From: Choristoneura fumiferana | Taxonomy: Eukaryota; Arthropoda; Insecta; Lepidoptera; Tortricidae | Length of the DNA stretch: 64,000 nucleotides | Assembly: GCF_025370935.1 (NCBI RefSeq) | Contig: NC_133496.1 | Span: 4,896,681 to 4,960,680 of the forward strand | Direction of reading: 5' to 3' | In this document: one piece after another, positions 12,301 to 27,300 of the stretch | Layout: the number at the start of each line of letters is the position of its first letter | How positions within the stretch are numbered: position 1 is the stretch's first letter | Translations under genes and position numbers: made by a program | The notes under the pieces: model-generated | Told to the model about the DNA's origin: nothing | The model's input: only the letters and a program-made list of their open reading frames with translations | The model's database searches: none

Positions 12301-15300
12301 AAACGTGTCTTACGGTCGCGGTCGCAAAAACTGTCGCATACAAAAACTGTCACTTTGATTGCGATCGCGAGCGACAGAAGCGTTTGACAATACGGCCTCA
12401 GAAGCTTCATTATTTAACACTTGGAATCACCATCGTTTTTGCCACTTCTTTCTGTCACACGGTATAAGACAAGGGTAAAAAGAGAAGGTAAATGCCATAG
12501 CGAACAGCGAACGTGAGTGTGTGAGACTATATACGGCCTTAGGTAATTTTGTAGATTCAGTCGTTTCATACTAATCACCCACGGAACTCATTTTGTGTGT
12601 TGAGGGGGTACAATGAATTCATAGGAGTTAAGCTAGAAACACACTGACGGCGGAGGCAGAGCGGTGCGGTGTGGCGCGGAGGCGGTACCGGTTGTAATAT
12701 TCGAACTACTCGTAACATGAAAGAGGGCACACAGAATGACGCGCTTATTTCCCGCGCGGTATTCTGTGTGCCCTCTTTCATGTTAGTTCGAATCGCTCTG
12801 CCTCCGCCGTCAGTGTGTTTCTAGCTTTAGTTTACCTAAGTAGATATAAGATACGAGATTGTCGTCTTACCATTATAACAGGACCAAATGACGCACCACG
12901 GAAAGTGTTGGGTCCCGCCAGCTAAGTAGACCAGGCTTTTCAGCGACGTCTGCTGTGGCCGTTGAACTCTTCTTTGACACGAAGTGACACGGCTGTCAGA
13001 TCGTACCGACTGCGACAAAATTGTCGCGGAGTAAAACGCGGTATGGCGTTCCGGCTTGAACTGAATTATCTGGGTGAAATTTTTGTATATAAGAAGGTTT
13101 TTGTTTACAATTTGACATTTAATGAGTTTCGGCCAGGGTACAAAGTGTGTAAATAAGTGAATAATGTAAACAGTACTAATAAATATTTTTTAATGAAGTG
13201 AAATAAAAACATTACTAATTACTGATTAGGTGATTAGTATTACTAAATGATCTTTGCGATTTTAGCACAGAACTGATAATAAGAGGAACATAGTACAGTG
13301 TTGATGAGTTGTTTGGTCCCCTTAGTTAGATTCATAAACTCTAATGAAAGCTGAACCTAGCTATTGTTTGAGTGGCAACATCATTAAAATATCATGGACA
13401 AACAGATACTTGAGAGAGGCATTAAACTTAAGTGTAATTTATAAGACGGGCTTTTGTATTATTAAAAAGTACGCGTTTCCTCTCCCTTAGTGGCAATGGA
13501 CAAAATTAGAAAAGTATCAAATCGTTTAATCCTACTTTGATTGGTAATAAATACCATGTTTTTTTGCCCCGATTTTGTAGGTTCACCTTTCATGAGACAG
13601 ATTGTACTAAAACGTATGTTTTGTAATTTTATTGTGAATTACAAATAAATTATTATTTTATTCTATTCTATTAAACATTTGGCGTGACAAAAGTTCCCTG
13701 ACGTATTTCTTGTCAGAATTTATAAAAAAATCTCACAAAGCTATGTTTATTACATAGGGCATGACGCTAATAAGTATCGGTGAATAATAACAATATCGTC
13801 TAATTAACACTCCATACACACACATACAATATAAATCAAATTGGCAAATAGTCATCTCAAATATCGGGAAAAGTTACAAGAATCATCGGAAAATACTTGA
13901 GTCACTCGACTTGGCTTGTGAGTCATAGCACAAGGCTCTTGTTTTAGTTATAATCCAAGCTTACTACGATTAGGTATATAGAGAATCTCTTATCTTAAAT
14001 TACTTTATTACTTCTTTAAATTTTATACTTACTAAGAAATTACGTCAGGGTCAACTGAAGCGCGTTGCGACATTTATACACATTAAGTATACAGGACTTG
14101 CATGAAGTATGATTCTGTTATAGGGCTCAAAATCGAAATGCAGGCACACGACAACATTTATATTCCGCCTATTATCAGTTTCGTGGTGTGAATTGACCCC
14201 ACCGCTCATACTAAATTACACAATTAATAAAAATAAAACGCATCAAATAAGTAATAAATGATGATATAATATAATCAAAGCTAAATTATTGCCGTGCCAT
14301 CATATCAAGTACTAGGTGTTGCCAGCGACTTGCCTGCAAAGAATTCGTTTATCGCTACCCCGTGGAAACCTTTAAATTTTCTGAGATAAGGTGCATAAAC
14401 CATCTCTATACTTATTAATTCATCCATATTGGTTCAGCGGTTTAAGTGTATGGGGTAAAAGGTAACAGACAAACAGAGTTAGTAAGAATTTTTTTTGTAT
14501 TGTATTCAGCAGTAAAAAGTGGCGCACTCCTCAGGCCACTAGGCAATTTATTCTCCTTTATTAAATTTCTTTTCTGCTTCTAATTTATTCCAGAACATAA
14601 TAGATTACGCACAGGCGACTCGTGCGCACGTTTGCTGTGTTTGCGTTTGCACTGTATCGAATTAATTTATCACGTCGCTTATAACAATCAACGTTTACAC
14701 GTGTATTTAATATGTACTTTATCACGATGTGAATGGATATGCGTGTATATTTTCGTGGCCGGTTGCCAGTTTCAAAAACAAAAAATCGGACTCGGGAGTT
14801 TATTTGGCCGAAAATATATTTTTTAGTAGCTAATCGTAGCTTTTTTTAATGCTGGATATAATATTATTATGCCCTAAAAGCCGGCTGTTTTCTGTATCAC
14901 TTACTATTTTTGGTGTACAGTAAACAGTCTTTGTATTGTATTGTAATATTTCATATAAAGAAAACAAATAATTATTTAAGACATGACTCGCTGTTGTAAT
15001 GCTACCTTCGACTCGCGCTGCAGCCAGACAAAAAGCGTATAAAAAGCTTCAACTTGGCTTGACACCTACGAATAACACGCTACCTCCTGTCTAAAAAAGA
15101 GCCGGACGGGCCGGACGAGAAAATATTTGGCCGGACTCGTCCGTAAAAGCGAAACATGTCTTACCTGGTAACCCTACATTTGCAGTGCCACTTGCGAGTG
15201 CTTTAAGCTATAACCAGTTATTAATCTATTTTTGAACTATACAATACGATAAAAACTGACACACATCACAACACACAAATTATAACACAGTATACAATAC

Positions 15301-18300
15301 AACAGCCCCAAAATTTAAGTTATAACAGTATTACATTTCATGTGCGACCACAAAGAAAAATCACAATAAAACAGAACCTACTAAAAACCTACTAAAAAAA
15401 GAACTTTTTTAACCAAACAACTACCAGGGAAGCACGGGTCGAAAAGAGGTTGAATGTGTTTTAGACCTCACAATGGGAGGAAGTTCACAGACAGTGCGTC
15501 ATCGGCTGAATGACACAAAAGCCATGCACTTTGTTGTTTTTTCTTAAGCGTGACCTAAATTTTAAAGAAAGAGTCATTATATTCACCAGGCTCTTCAGTC
15601 AGTTTTTATTTCAGAGTTAAGAAATTATTCAAATTTTATTATTTTATTTACCATAGCAAGATACTTTAACAAAAGGAAAATTAGGACATACCTATTTAAT
15701 TTAATCTATTGTATAATCAACTTATATAACAAAGTGAAAAATATTTTTGTTTTGTAGTACTTAATACAATTTCAAAACCATTTCTATAGGCTTCACAACG
15801 AAACTAAGATTGAGGTAAACAATCACTTCCGTTTATATCTTACCTATATCTATATCACCTTTATCTATCATCAAAGGTCGGGGTCGTTCTATTTCCGATC
15901 AGTTGGTTTATTTCGGGCACCCTAACTCCCTGTGTCAAGCATTAAGCACGTCTCATAATTTTATAGCAGACTGCTGCCTATACTCTAAACGAATTTTGGA
16001 CAGGAAGCTTCTGGTATAATTATTGGTAAGTCGAACTAAAAGTTTAAGTAATGGTTTACCTACAGTACTCCGATGTTAGAAAATTCGTCGATTTGGAGAA
16101 AAGTTTGAGATTCAACAATTCATGTTAGAGTGCAACGAAGATTCTAATGAACCTCTTCCCGTGATAAAAAGTATCCGATGTCTTCACAGGGTCTTGAACT
16201 ATCTCCATACCAAATTTCATTTAAATCGATTCAGAGGTTTAAGCTTGGAGAGGTAACAGAAAGACGAACAGACAGTTACTTTCATATTTCTTATATTACA
16301 AGTAGCAAATGATGTGTATGGCATACGCCTGGATCATATACACATATATATACCAAGCTTTTTCGAACCTTTTTAATGCCACTGTTCAACTCTACATGGT
16401 TGAGAAAAAGCACAAAAGTTTGCATTTTAACAATTCATTCGGATTCTTCAAAGTTATCTGGATTCAGTTCAACTTCAGCATACTACCAACTTACTGAATT
16501 TACATTGTATTTATATTCACCGGCTGCACACGAGCGTGTTTGTGCATATATTTCATTATCTATGGTCCGGTTTTATTTTAAACACGGTTACATGCGTTGA
16601 CCTTGGCGATGGTCTCAAATTCTCAATTGAGCCTGTCTAGATAAATTTAAAAAGTTAGATAAGTTTGTTTCAGAAGGGAATCTAAATAGGTTTTCTTTAT
16701 GTGATCGTGTGTTGGTTTTTTTTTTGTTTGACCATTGAGCCATTATGATTGCAACGCAACACAGCTTCATTCATCTTCCAGCAAAATTAATAACTATATT
16801 TTTAGAAACAAAGATCACTTTGAGGTCATATTACTAAAGTTTTTTAAAATTCCTTTGATTTGAGACGATGCGTCAATGCGTCATCCACTTACAACAGAAT
16901 GATTGGAGAAAAACAAGAATATGTCGAATTCAGTATACTGTTTTTACGCTAAAAACGGCTGGATGAATTTGGATGAAAATAGGCATGTATGTTAAAAACG
17001 CGTAGTTTTTTTTTTATTAAATAAAAAACGATGAAGATATAGCCAGTTAAAGTTCCGCGTGACGTGACGTCACGGGCCTGCACTCCCGAACCTGCAGGGC
17101 TACTACGAAACTCGAAGTTCGTGTCGTACCGTCCCTCTCGCTCTCGTACTGAATAGTATAAGTGTCAAAGGGACCGCACGACACGAACTTCGAGTTTCGA
17201 GTTTCGTAGTAGCCCTGCCGAACATTGACGCGCTTCATATTTGTCATTTTTTAACCCTCCACGCAAAAAGAGGGATGTTATAAGTTTGACCGTTTTGTGT
17301 GTCTGTCTGTGTCATCGTAGCGCTTAAACGGATGGACCGATTTGAATGCGGTTTTTTATTTATTTGAAAGCAGGTTTTCTAGCGATGGTTCTTAGACATG
17401 TTTTATTAAAATCGGTTAAACCGTTTTTGAGATATTGAACTTTGAAGTTACAATGTCGGGGGTTTTCCAACTTTTTGTTGGTAGGGTAGGTTATCTGTTT
17501 GATTGACTAAAGAAATAGGTACGTTTCCAATATTTTCTGAGTATTTAACTGATGGACTGAATAAAATAGTTTTTTTTTTTATCTAGGTAAACTACCTACC
17601 CTATAAAATACTGGAATTTTATTCGACTGCCAGACCTAATGGTTTACGTGAGCAAAGCCGATGATAAAGACTCCGTTTTAATATAAAATGACTTAAAACA
17701 GATACAACACTCATTACTTAGTGCCTGTTGCAAATCGGGCGCCGTGGTTCTCGATATTATCTACACAATGCGGTTCGACGCCCTCTGGAACAAATGTATC
17801 TTGGTGTGCTAAATGTGTTCCCATTGTGGGTTATTGGGGGAGATTTTTTTTAATTACATGGCGAACTAGCAGGTGGGTGGGGTGGGCGGGGCGTTGGTAA
17901 GTGAACACCACCACCCATAGGTACCCGCGAACCAGAGGATTGCAGAAGCGTTTCCATTCTAGAGGGCTAAGATATAAGCCCTCATGTAGTATTTTCACCG
18001 GCTGTCTGTACAGCGTGGTTTTAGCTTCTAGAGTCTAGTCTATAATATAGACATAGATAAATTGAACGTGTTGATTTGGGTATTTCTAACCTATGTACTA
18101 AACCTCATATCAAACGCCACCACAGTATTAACAGAGAAATTACCAATTTTCCTAAAAAAAAATGTTATTTTTTCATTCAAATATTTCTATTCTGACCAAA
18201 TACCTAATGATGACGTAGAAGGAGATACGTATCTTTTTAAATACTACTACTACTTTTTTAATAATTAGAATAATTAATTTAATTAGTTATCTACTTGTTC

Positions 18301-21300
18301 TCTATAGCTCATTACTTCCATCATGATAACGGAATTGCTCAATATTTACATTACAAATGTACATTATAAACGTATCCTGAATTTTATAAACAAATATAAT
18401 TTATAAAACTAAATCACACTTTAAATGTTTAATAACTAATAAATAATAAACCAACAAGAAAAAAACAATTATTTAAAAACCAAGCAAACTTGTTTTTAGC
18501 GGACTACTTAATATAAATATCATAATGTGTCAAAGAAAATTAAAATAAATGCATTGCTGAACTTTAATGTGCTGTAACTGACAATTGTCTAGGACCTAGT
18601 TTTTCCTAGCCGCTAGGTATTGTGCGGAGCGGCGGAAACTGTATTTTAATTGTACACTAGACTTAATTTAATTTCCTGCTAAATAAATATTTGTACTATT
18701 GTATTTAGTTGTTATTGGAAACATCCGTACAATTCACATGCAAATACCATTGAATGTTTGGTCAAGGTTGGCTAGCAGTCCGAACATACAATACAACCAG
18801 AGACTACGACCTCTCATGTGTAAACAGCTGAATATAACCCAAAGGTCATGCGTATTTGGGCACCAAAATTAACCAGCAACACTAGAGCTTTAGCCATGTA
18901 GAGTTCAATATGGTATAAGATGTCACGGCTGTTTGGTGGGTCTACAAAGAGGGGTCATGGGTCGCTGCATCTCGTTATTATGCGATGCATTATGCACCGG
19001 TGTTACTCACAAACAGTCCCATGGAATAACCAGTTAGCTAGCTGTTATTATTTCTGAATTGAGTTGTTTTGGCAGGAATTGGTATTTTTTTACAGAATAA
19101 ATTAATGTCAGTTCCAAAGCCTGGTACGTATAGCTAGTGTATCTATCTGGCAAAATAAAAACCACCATTATCAATATCTCATTAAATAAATAAATAAAAT
19201 AATATCATCCTGACGAAAAGTCTGGCATTATGCGTAAAAGTGTTAACAAATTACTCGAAAACAAAACATTTTTATTTAACATTTTTCAATTAGGTATTAT
19301 ATGCCATGACAGGACATGGCCGGGCATATCTGGTAGGGTTATCCGAATCACATTTGTTCCACTACAAACCCAAAAACGAAATTACAGTAAAATGCTTTAA
19401 ATGATGATAAGATGATGATGAGATGGCTAAAACTTGGAAGAATGTTCAATTGAATTTAATATGAAACTTCGAACCATCAAAGTCTCAAAAGTAATTTAAT
19501 CGGCGGAATTCCACGACTGAAGGCTCTTATTTAGGAGCAAGAATGTTAGAAATTCGCTCAACTGACTCATAACAATCTAGTCTAGATATAGACATTATAC
19601 CCAGACAAAGGATTAGCTCAGGAAGCATCTTGAAACAAAGCAGTTGGTGATTCCATAGCCCTTGGGCTACCGATTGATCAAATTGAACTGTAATCTCGTA
19701 AAATTGAGGATACTAAAGTTTCGTTCAGAGCTATGTCTGAGAATACGAATTTTGCGAAATTTTATAAAAAAACACGGTTGTAATGCCGAAGATTCTGATC
19801 CATAACCGTTTCTATTTCCACCAAAACTTAAAGAACATGATGCGCTTATGATACCAAATATTCTTGGAATTGTAAGCAAAATACATAATAACAGTAAGTA
19901 ACTTAATAACTATATAACTTCACATGTTAGATAAAAGCAGCTGTAAAAACAAAAAGAATCGATACTTATTTCAATTTGAAAGAACAATCGGTTTCACGCC
20001 ATTGTTTGTCAACTCTCATTATCCTTCATTATGATTTGAATAGAAAGGGACTGCTATAAAGTAACGAACCCCAAGTGTATCTGCGACTGTTGTGTTCGGG
20101 CCCTAATCAAAGTAGGCGGTATCTTGCCAATCTATCTTACCGAGCATTGAAGACAATGTTACTTTTGTTGTTCAGTCCTTACTGTTCTATGTTGGAAGAT
20201 GCAGATGCGGACTTGCTTTACAAATAACGAGAGGGAATGAATGAAGTGGGTACGGACTCGGAGGTATTTATTTATTGTTCAGAATCTGGAGACATTTAGT
20301 TGTTTGTGTTTTTGCTTTAGAGAACATTGTGTTTTTTGTTGATTTTCTACGCAAATAAGCCAGTTGGCTTAAAGTAGGTAGGCTAGGTAGAGTAGGTAAT
20401 CTTCTTGAACGTTAGGTAAAATAATGAGGGAAAGCTATTTTAGTAGATACAAAAGAGTTAGGTCAAGACACACGGTAGTGTGACAATCCAAGTTTTAGAA
20501 AAAAAAGACCACGTGCGACGCACTTCTATGAACCATTTCGAGCTTCTTTCTACGTCACCTTCAGTCAAGATGTATTACAAATTTGGGGCTCCAATGTGGT
20601 GTGTCTCCCCTTCCCCGTTTCCCACCCTCAAAATCCTTCCTACCGTCAAAATACATTAACACACTTTGTCCTGCAAAACCCGTTTTTAGAGGGCATGGAA
20701 TATTCAAGAGGATAATATTATAAATGAACCAAATGCCTTTTAAAATAAAAGTTCTTTCGAGGAGTCCACTCTTTTATTTCCCTGGAATTTCCGAAAATGA
20801 TATGATTATGGTTCCAACGGAAGAACAGACGACAAAACGTCGGCCGCAAGGTTGACACCATGCTGAGTTGATTTCCTTCCTTGTTTATTTTTATCTGCTT
20901 TATAAATATCACGAATAAATGTTTTTCTTTCTTCCAATTTTCCAGAGAGCTGGATTACGAACCCACTCGGAATTTCCTGATGAACATTAACATGAAAATG
21001 TTAGCGAAACTTATTACAAGTTGGAAGCTGTGCACTTTTGATAATTAAATTATTACATTTTAGCGGTAGTTCTGACTGCGCAAAAATGATTTTTAACTTA
21101 ACTTATATCTTAGATACAATTTCCGCCATATATTGGTAAGATATTTTGATATTGGCTAAACAACTGCACTGCACTTACATTATTAGCACAAAACTAAATC
21201 ACGCGAGGTTGTAGAGCCCAAAATAGGGGGTAATTTTTGGATTTTCGAGAATGCAAATTTGACTAAAACTTTGAAGTTTGGAAAGTGATTTTCGTGACTT

Positions 21301-24300
21301 GGCCTCATTTTGCGGGAAACGTATTTTTAAAGGCATCATTTGTTTTTTTGTATTCAAGATTTACTTATAACTTAGATGTTATTTAACTATTTTATCGGCA
21401 TGCTATTAACTCAGAAAACTTTTTACTTTCTGAGTTTTGTACTTTGTACAAACTGTCTGACAAAAGATTCGTGAATTAAAAATAGTAACGTTCACCAGAA
21501 CACATTGGGTAATTTCGCCGTTTAGGTATGCCGGCATTTAAGTTGGTTGTTGGTTACCAAGTTACCAACGGTTCCTTGGTTACCATAGTAACGGACGCGA
21601 CACGGATTGACGAAGGTACGATTTCTAGCTTTAACCTTTTCCTGTCTGAGTTTTCAATGTGCTAGCCTAAGTATGTTTTAACCTGAATAAATTGCAAGTT
21701 CTCTCATGCAATTAACTACTAAGCCGGTCATCCGGCTAGCACTTATATAGAAAGTCAGACTGGATTATGGCTGTATACGGAACACAGACAGACTAATTAC
21801 GTCTCTGATACTTAATGGTCGTATAAAAGCTACGATTAGAACTTCAACTGCAACCTTTAGCTGCTCAAAATTAGTCGAGTTCTTTTAACTTGTAAAGTAA
21901 TAAATCCTTGCTTTGATATTGTCCGGTTGATGGTACTTTCAACAGACAGTTTTACAAACAAATAACTGAATCTTGGACGGTTTTCTTTATAAGACATGGT
22001 ACAGCAAAATAGATAAAGTAAACTAAGGCTTATCTTCAAGTGAGTCCTTTATAGTCCTTGTTTTTTGTAAATCAGGGTTCGCTGACGTCGGTAAATCATC
22101 AGCTATCGCAATCTCGACGTGAAAGTGCTCTCGACATTATCGCAGGACCCACAACACGGTTATTTTAGTACCGTTATCAATATAGCGCGAAACGGGGTAT
22201 GATTTTGAAACGGTTATAAAGCTGTTCATTATACATTTGTTTATTTTTCGATCTGGATGTCGACTGATAATGTATGTTACAGTACGAGACTGCTATGATA
22301 TGACTTACTATCTAACAACGCTTGGATTTTGTTCATTTGAAATTAGAATCTTTGAACTTGCCCTTTTTAGGGTTCAGAAGCCAAAATGGCAAAAACGGAA
22401 CCCTTATAGTTTCGCCATGTCTGTCTGTCTGTCTGTTCGTCCGCGGCTTTGCTCAGGGACTATCAGTGCTAGAAAGCTATAATTTTGCACGAATATATAT
22501 GTAAACTATGCCGACAAAAATATAAAAAAAAATTTTTTAGAGTACCTCCCATAGAAGTAATGTGTGGGTGATTTTTTTTCTCATCCAATCTTGTAGTGTG
22601 GGGTATCGTTGGATAGGTCTCTTAAAACCATTAGGGGCCTAGGGGGTTGCTAAAACGATTTTTCAATTCAGTGATAAGTTTGCAAAATATTCAACTTTAA
22701 AGTGCAAATTTTCATTAAAATCGAGCCCCCCCCCTCTAAAAGCTAAACCGGTGGGTGGAAAAATTTGAAAAAATTCAAGATAGTAGTAAGTAAGTATATC
22801 AAACTTACAAGGAAAACTATAACGGTTAAGTTTTCTTGAGAATTATCAGTAGTTTAAGAGTAAATAGCAGCCAAGGTATAAAATATACCTAAACTTGGAA
22901 TATTCCGTACAAAATACGAAATCTTTAGAAAATTATTACTTGTTTTTTTTTTCGTAATGGCTACGGAGCCCTATTTCGGGCGTGTCCGGCACGCTCTTGG
23001 CCGGTTTTTGCATGACAGAAACATGAACCGATTTCGGTGAAATTTATATGATATCACATCTTACGCACGGTGAAACAAAAAAAATATATCCTCGACATCG
23101 GTTCACAGACAGTAACTCTTAACGAGCATCGCATCTATGCTGAGTTGGGGCTGCTTCGCGATTTCGCAAAAAGTTGCTTTATTTATTTTTTACTTATTTT
23201 TTCTGTCTATATGAATGTGTTTGCGAATAGCGAATAATATATTCTTATTTTTATTCATAATATAAAAAAAAAAAACTATTGATACAGTTCATTTTAGAAT
23301 CTCCTTCTTTTCAGTCAGTTTCTTCGGGCAGTCGGATAAAAATGACATAATTTCGTAAACTGTGGTGATGTGATGACGTAAGTAAGCTGGGTGTAAATAT
23401 ATCCGAACGGGGCCATGCCGAAATTGGACTACCCGCGTTGCGTGTGGTACTCGCATTTCGATATACCTACCATATTGCTCTTCTATAGCTTTAATTACAT
23501 CGATAACTTATAGCATAATATACATATAAAAAGGCTAGTCTCTAACTGACTCTAACTCGACGTATATGAAGTTTGGGTACGGCTCGTTGCCCGAAGTTTA
23601 TTTACCCTATTTAAATAAGGTCGTAAATAAGGACAATTTTGTGAGCTTTTATTTAACTTCGCAATGACAAAATCTTCAAAATGTCATTTTTAACATACAT
23701 AGTTAAGAATCTAGACCCTAAATAAGCACAATAAATTTATGGAGAATAGCGCACGCAATATAAAGTACAAGCTGTAGTCGCTACAATATTGCAACTCCCA
23801 TTACGATCACAATGTATTGGTATTGAAAGTGGTCTGTGGGCGATCAACTTAAAAGGTTTTGCAAGGCTTAATAACTATTAACTTCTATCCATACTTACTA
23901 ATATTTAAGAAATGTGAAAGTACTATTTGTCTGAAAGTTACTGTCAATCCGCACTGGGCCTGCGTGCGAACTAACTACAGCCCAAGCCCTCTCCTTCTGA
24001 GAGGACGGCCGTGCCCATCAGCGGGACATATTAATCTGCGAAGCATTTTAATGGTGTGTGTGAAGTTCTCAGTTCGCACTGGGAAGCGGAACTATGGCCC
24101 AAGCCCTCTCATTCTGGAGGACGTATATAGGCTGGCATGATGATTGCTTTTCAAACTTAGAATCACGTGTGCCAGCCTCTGCCATTAAATTGTTATGTTC
24201 GCGTTATATCAGAAGTCGGCATTGTGAGTCTATTGCGCGTGCGCCTGTAATACGGCACAACAGGTTATCTCATCAACGCTATGCCACTGTGCTAGAGCTC

Positions 24301-27300
24301 GATCAACGACCTAGAATCAAGTCTAGTCTTATACTAGGGCCACGGAGAAAAAAAGTAAGCTCGTGTTGGGACTTTATCTTTTTTTTATTATGAGAGGGTG
24401 TCAACGTCATGGTCATTACATCCGAAGTCGTTATAACTGGTATTGACTGTAAATATGCTAACAATCAACTTATATAGTCTCAAACTAAGCAACGCTTGCA
24501 CTATGTGCACCAGGCAACTAATAAACATACTACTTAAAATTACAAATAACACATAAATAACCTCTTAACTTCGTACTTGACTACTATCTTGCACTACTAC
24601 TACTAATAGTGCTAGTACTATCTTACTATGGAGATTAAATTATTCACGCTTGCAGGCTTAAATTATAATTTGTGATTTATGTTAGACGGCTCAGTGGGCT
24701 TACATTAATTTTGATTTGCAAATAGTTAAATCTCTGGAATAAGACCTAGGCTACTTGTATCCCGAGATTCCCACGGGATCGGGATAAAATTCTAAAAAAA
24801 AACAACCACTAGCTTTATGTTTATATCTCACTAAATAGTAGTGCAAATTTGTGGAGGAGCAAATGGAGTTTATCCGTTTTAATTTAAAACAGGACCTTCT
24901 CGAAAAGTAATGTAACGCTTAATTCTATATAGTTTTTAGGAGTATCCGCAGGAATTTTTGCGAAATGCGCCATAATTTCAATTCTTGTCTAGTGATTAAT
25001 GTACAATTCGCATTATTGGGTTTGATTGTAATGTACATAGGGAAGTTTGTTTGAATAAAAGCCCGATAGATGTCGCTGTATCGGTCCCGAACGAATCCTA
25101 CATCGCGCTGGCAAGAGTTTTCTTGCACTGTATATAAGGCCTGTAAATTGGAAATAAATTGTCATTCGACCAGGAACCGTGTATTCATTCACGCCTCGAA
25201 CAATTAAAGCGAGCTAAGTCGCGAGTAAAGACTAGTTAAATAATAAAAGCCTTATGTATTTTTTCTGTCGCAGACAAAGAGCTTTGTAGAATAAATATGA
25301 TAATGATTTCAGTTTCCGTATGATTCATTTTATTCTCTTGGCAACGACAGCTATATCCTACTGCATTTTGCATTATCTTTAAATTGACATTGAAATGTTA
25401 TAGCGTCCAACAAAAAGGTTTTCATAGCAAGAGGATATAAGATGTAGTAGTTTAATCGGGTTTTATCCTGTCTAGTGGTTATTTGGTAGTGTGTAGGTTT
25501 GACACTTTTCTGCCCGTCATCAAATCATTTACTCGTAATAGAATATTTTTAAGTGTATAAATCCATTTGCAAACCTATCAACTTTTTAGTAGGGAAACGA
25601 GCAGAAAACCCTTGTCTAAGTCAGTATTATCGACAAAATACTTGTCATCTTGTTTAAGGTTTTCGTTTATGGTTTAATTTTGGTTATAAATAACAACTTA
25701 AGTTTGTCTTTGAATATGTAACCGATCGGTTATTGTTGCGGATTTACTATCATTTGGTGCAAATGGAAAATGGGCGACTCGAAATTATACCACAGAATAA
25801 GTACAAGTACAGAAGGCACGATTCTTTTGTCTAAACGTCACTTTTGTACGGCAGTGATGCTTCTGTACTTGTAGGTACTATTACTTATTCTGTGGTATAA
25901 TTTCGAGTTGTCCATTTTCCATTTGCACCAAATAACAGTAAATCTTGTGGCGTGTTGAGGTTAGCCTGTGTTCAGCAGTGGACGTCTTTCAGTTGACAAT
26001 TATGATATTCCATTAACTACACATTTGTTATTTAGTCGTCAGAATAGCTGTTTCAGTCTGTCTATTTCATTAAAATGTAAAAAAATGTATATTAACAAAG
26101 TTGTCTTTTGTTTCAGCACCTTCATCAGACTTCACCACCCATAGGATAGTGAGGCCCACATTTCACCATGGCAGAACGAAAAGAGAGATTACGACTACGA
26201 AAGAATCGGTAAGCTGACGACTTAATTTCTTCACATGGCTTGTCATGTGTCCCTATATTGTTAGGTCAAATAGAGATCTGTGTGTTATATAGCCTAGAGG
26301 TTTGAATGAATGAACAACTTGTTGATGTAGTTTGACCTGTGGTCTTTAGTAGTAGTAGGATCGTGGGTTCAAACCCGGGCTCGTGACTTCCAAATTTACA
26401 TAAGTGCTAAATTAAGTTTCATTTGCGGTAGGTATACCTACATACATATTCTATGTTGAATATAGTATATCTATGTTTTGTTGTAGCGTTAACATCTTGA
26501 TACATTTGTATGGATTGTAAGTGTCTTAATAAGGTTAATGGTTCCTTTAAAAATGGCGTACGTTCTAACTCTAAGCCCATAAACGCAGTCCACTTTTTGC
26601 ACGTAATTGAAAAGGTTAGCTGGCCTGGCGGCAGTAGCATTTCAAACTTGAAAGTAAGACAGCCTCAAGGTATGAGTAAATTGCAGGAAATACCCGCTTC
26701 GCGCTCAAGTCCCGTTGAAACAGGGGGGGCTACTACGAATTTCGAAAATCGAAGTTCGTGTCGTACCGTCCCTCTTTACACTCGTATTAAATATAAATAA
26801 TATTAGCGTCAGCGAGACGGCAAGATACGAAGTTCGAGTTTTGCACTTGCCTAAAGCCTTATTTACTCGATGCGAGGATATCGCGCAGGTTGAGGTACAT
26901 TGCTGTAGTCAATCGATCACTTAAGCCGAGTTTACGCTACTACGCTTTACGGCCTCGCAATGTAATGCAACTTGCAGGATTTTTCTTGCAAGTCTAATCC
27001 CTGCTTTAGAAGGCTATATATAATATAGACTATAGCTTTTTCTGGGTGAATTGTTTCCTTCAAACCTAAATGTAAAGTAGTGTCGGACTGAAACCAGTAT
27101 CTGCAAACAAAAACAAAACCAATAACTTTAATTTACGGGTTATTCTAATTTATGTTTTAGGGTTCCGTGCCTCAAAAGGAAAAAATAGAACCCTTATAGT
27201 ATCATTCGCGTGTCTCTCTGTCCCGGATGCCGCACGAAAGCCCTAGAACCCCGTTTTGGTCCTTGTTTTCGACAGTTTGTCTGCCGAAACTAAAACCCAA

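Noticed and set aside
12830..13050. Promoter or first exon of ADAM in the GC-richer stretch
   Set aside because: No signal-peptide frame with a donor in the required phase was found here, while 2239-2359 fits.
26168..26208. ATG at the start of a short open frame in ADAM exon 2, possibly the true start codon
   Set aside because: It is out of frame with exon 3 (it meets a stop at once after splicing), whereas another frame of the same exon joins correctly and gives propeptide sequence.
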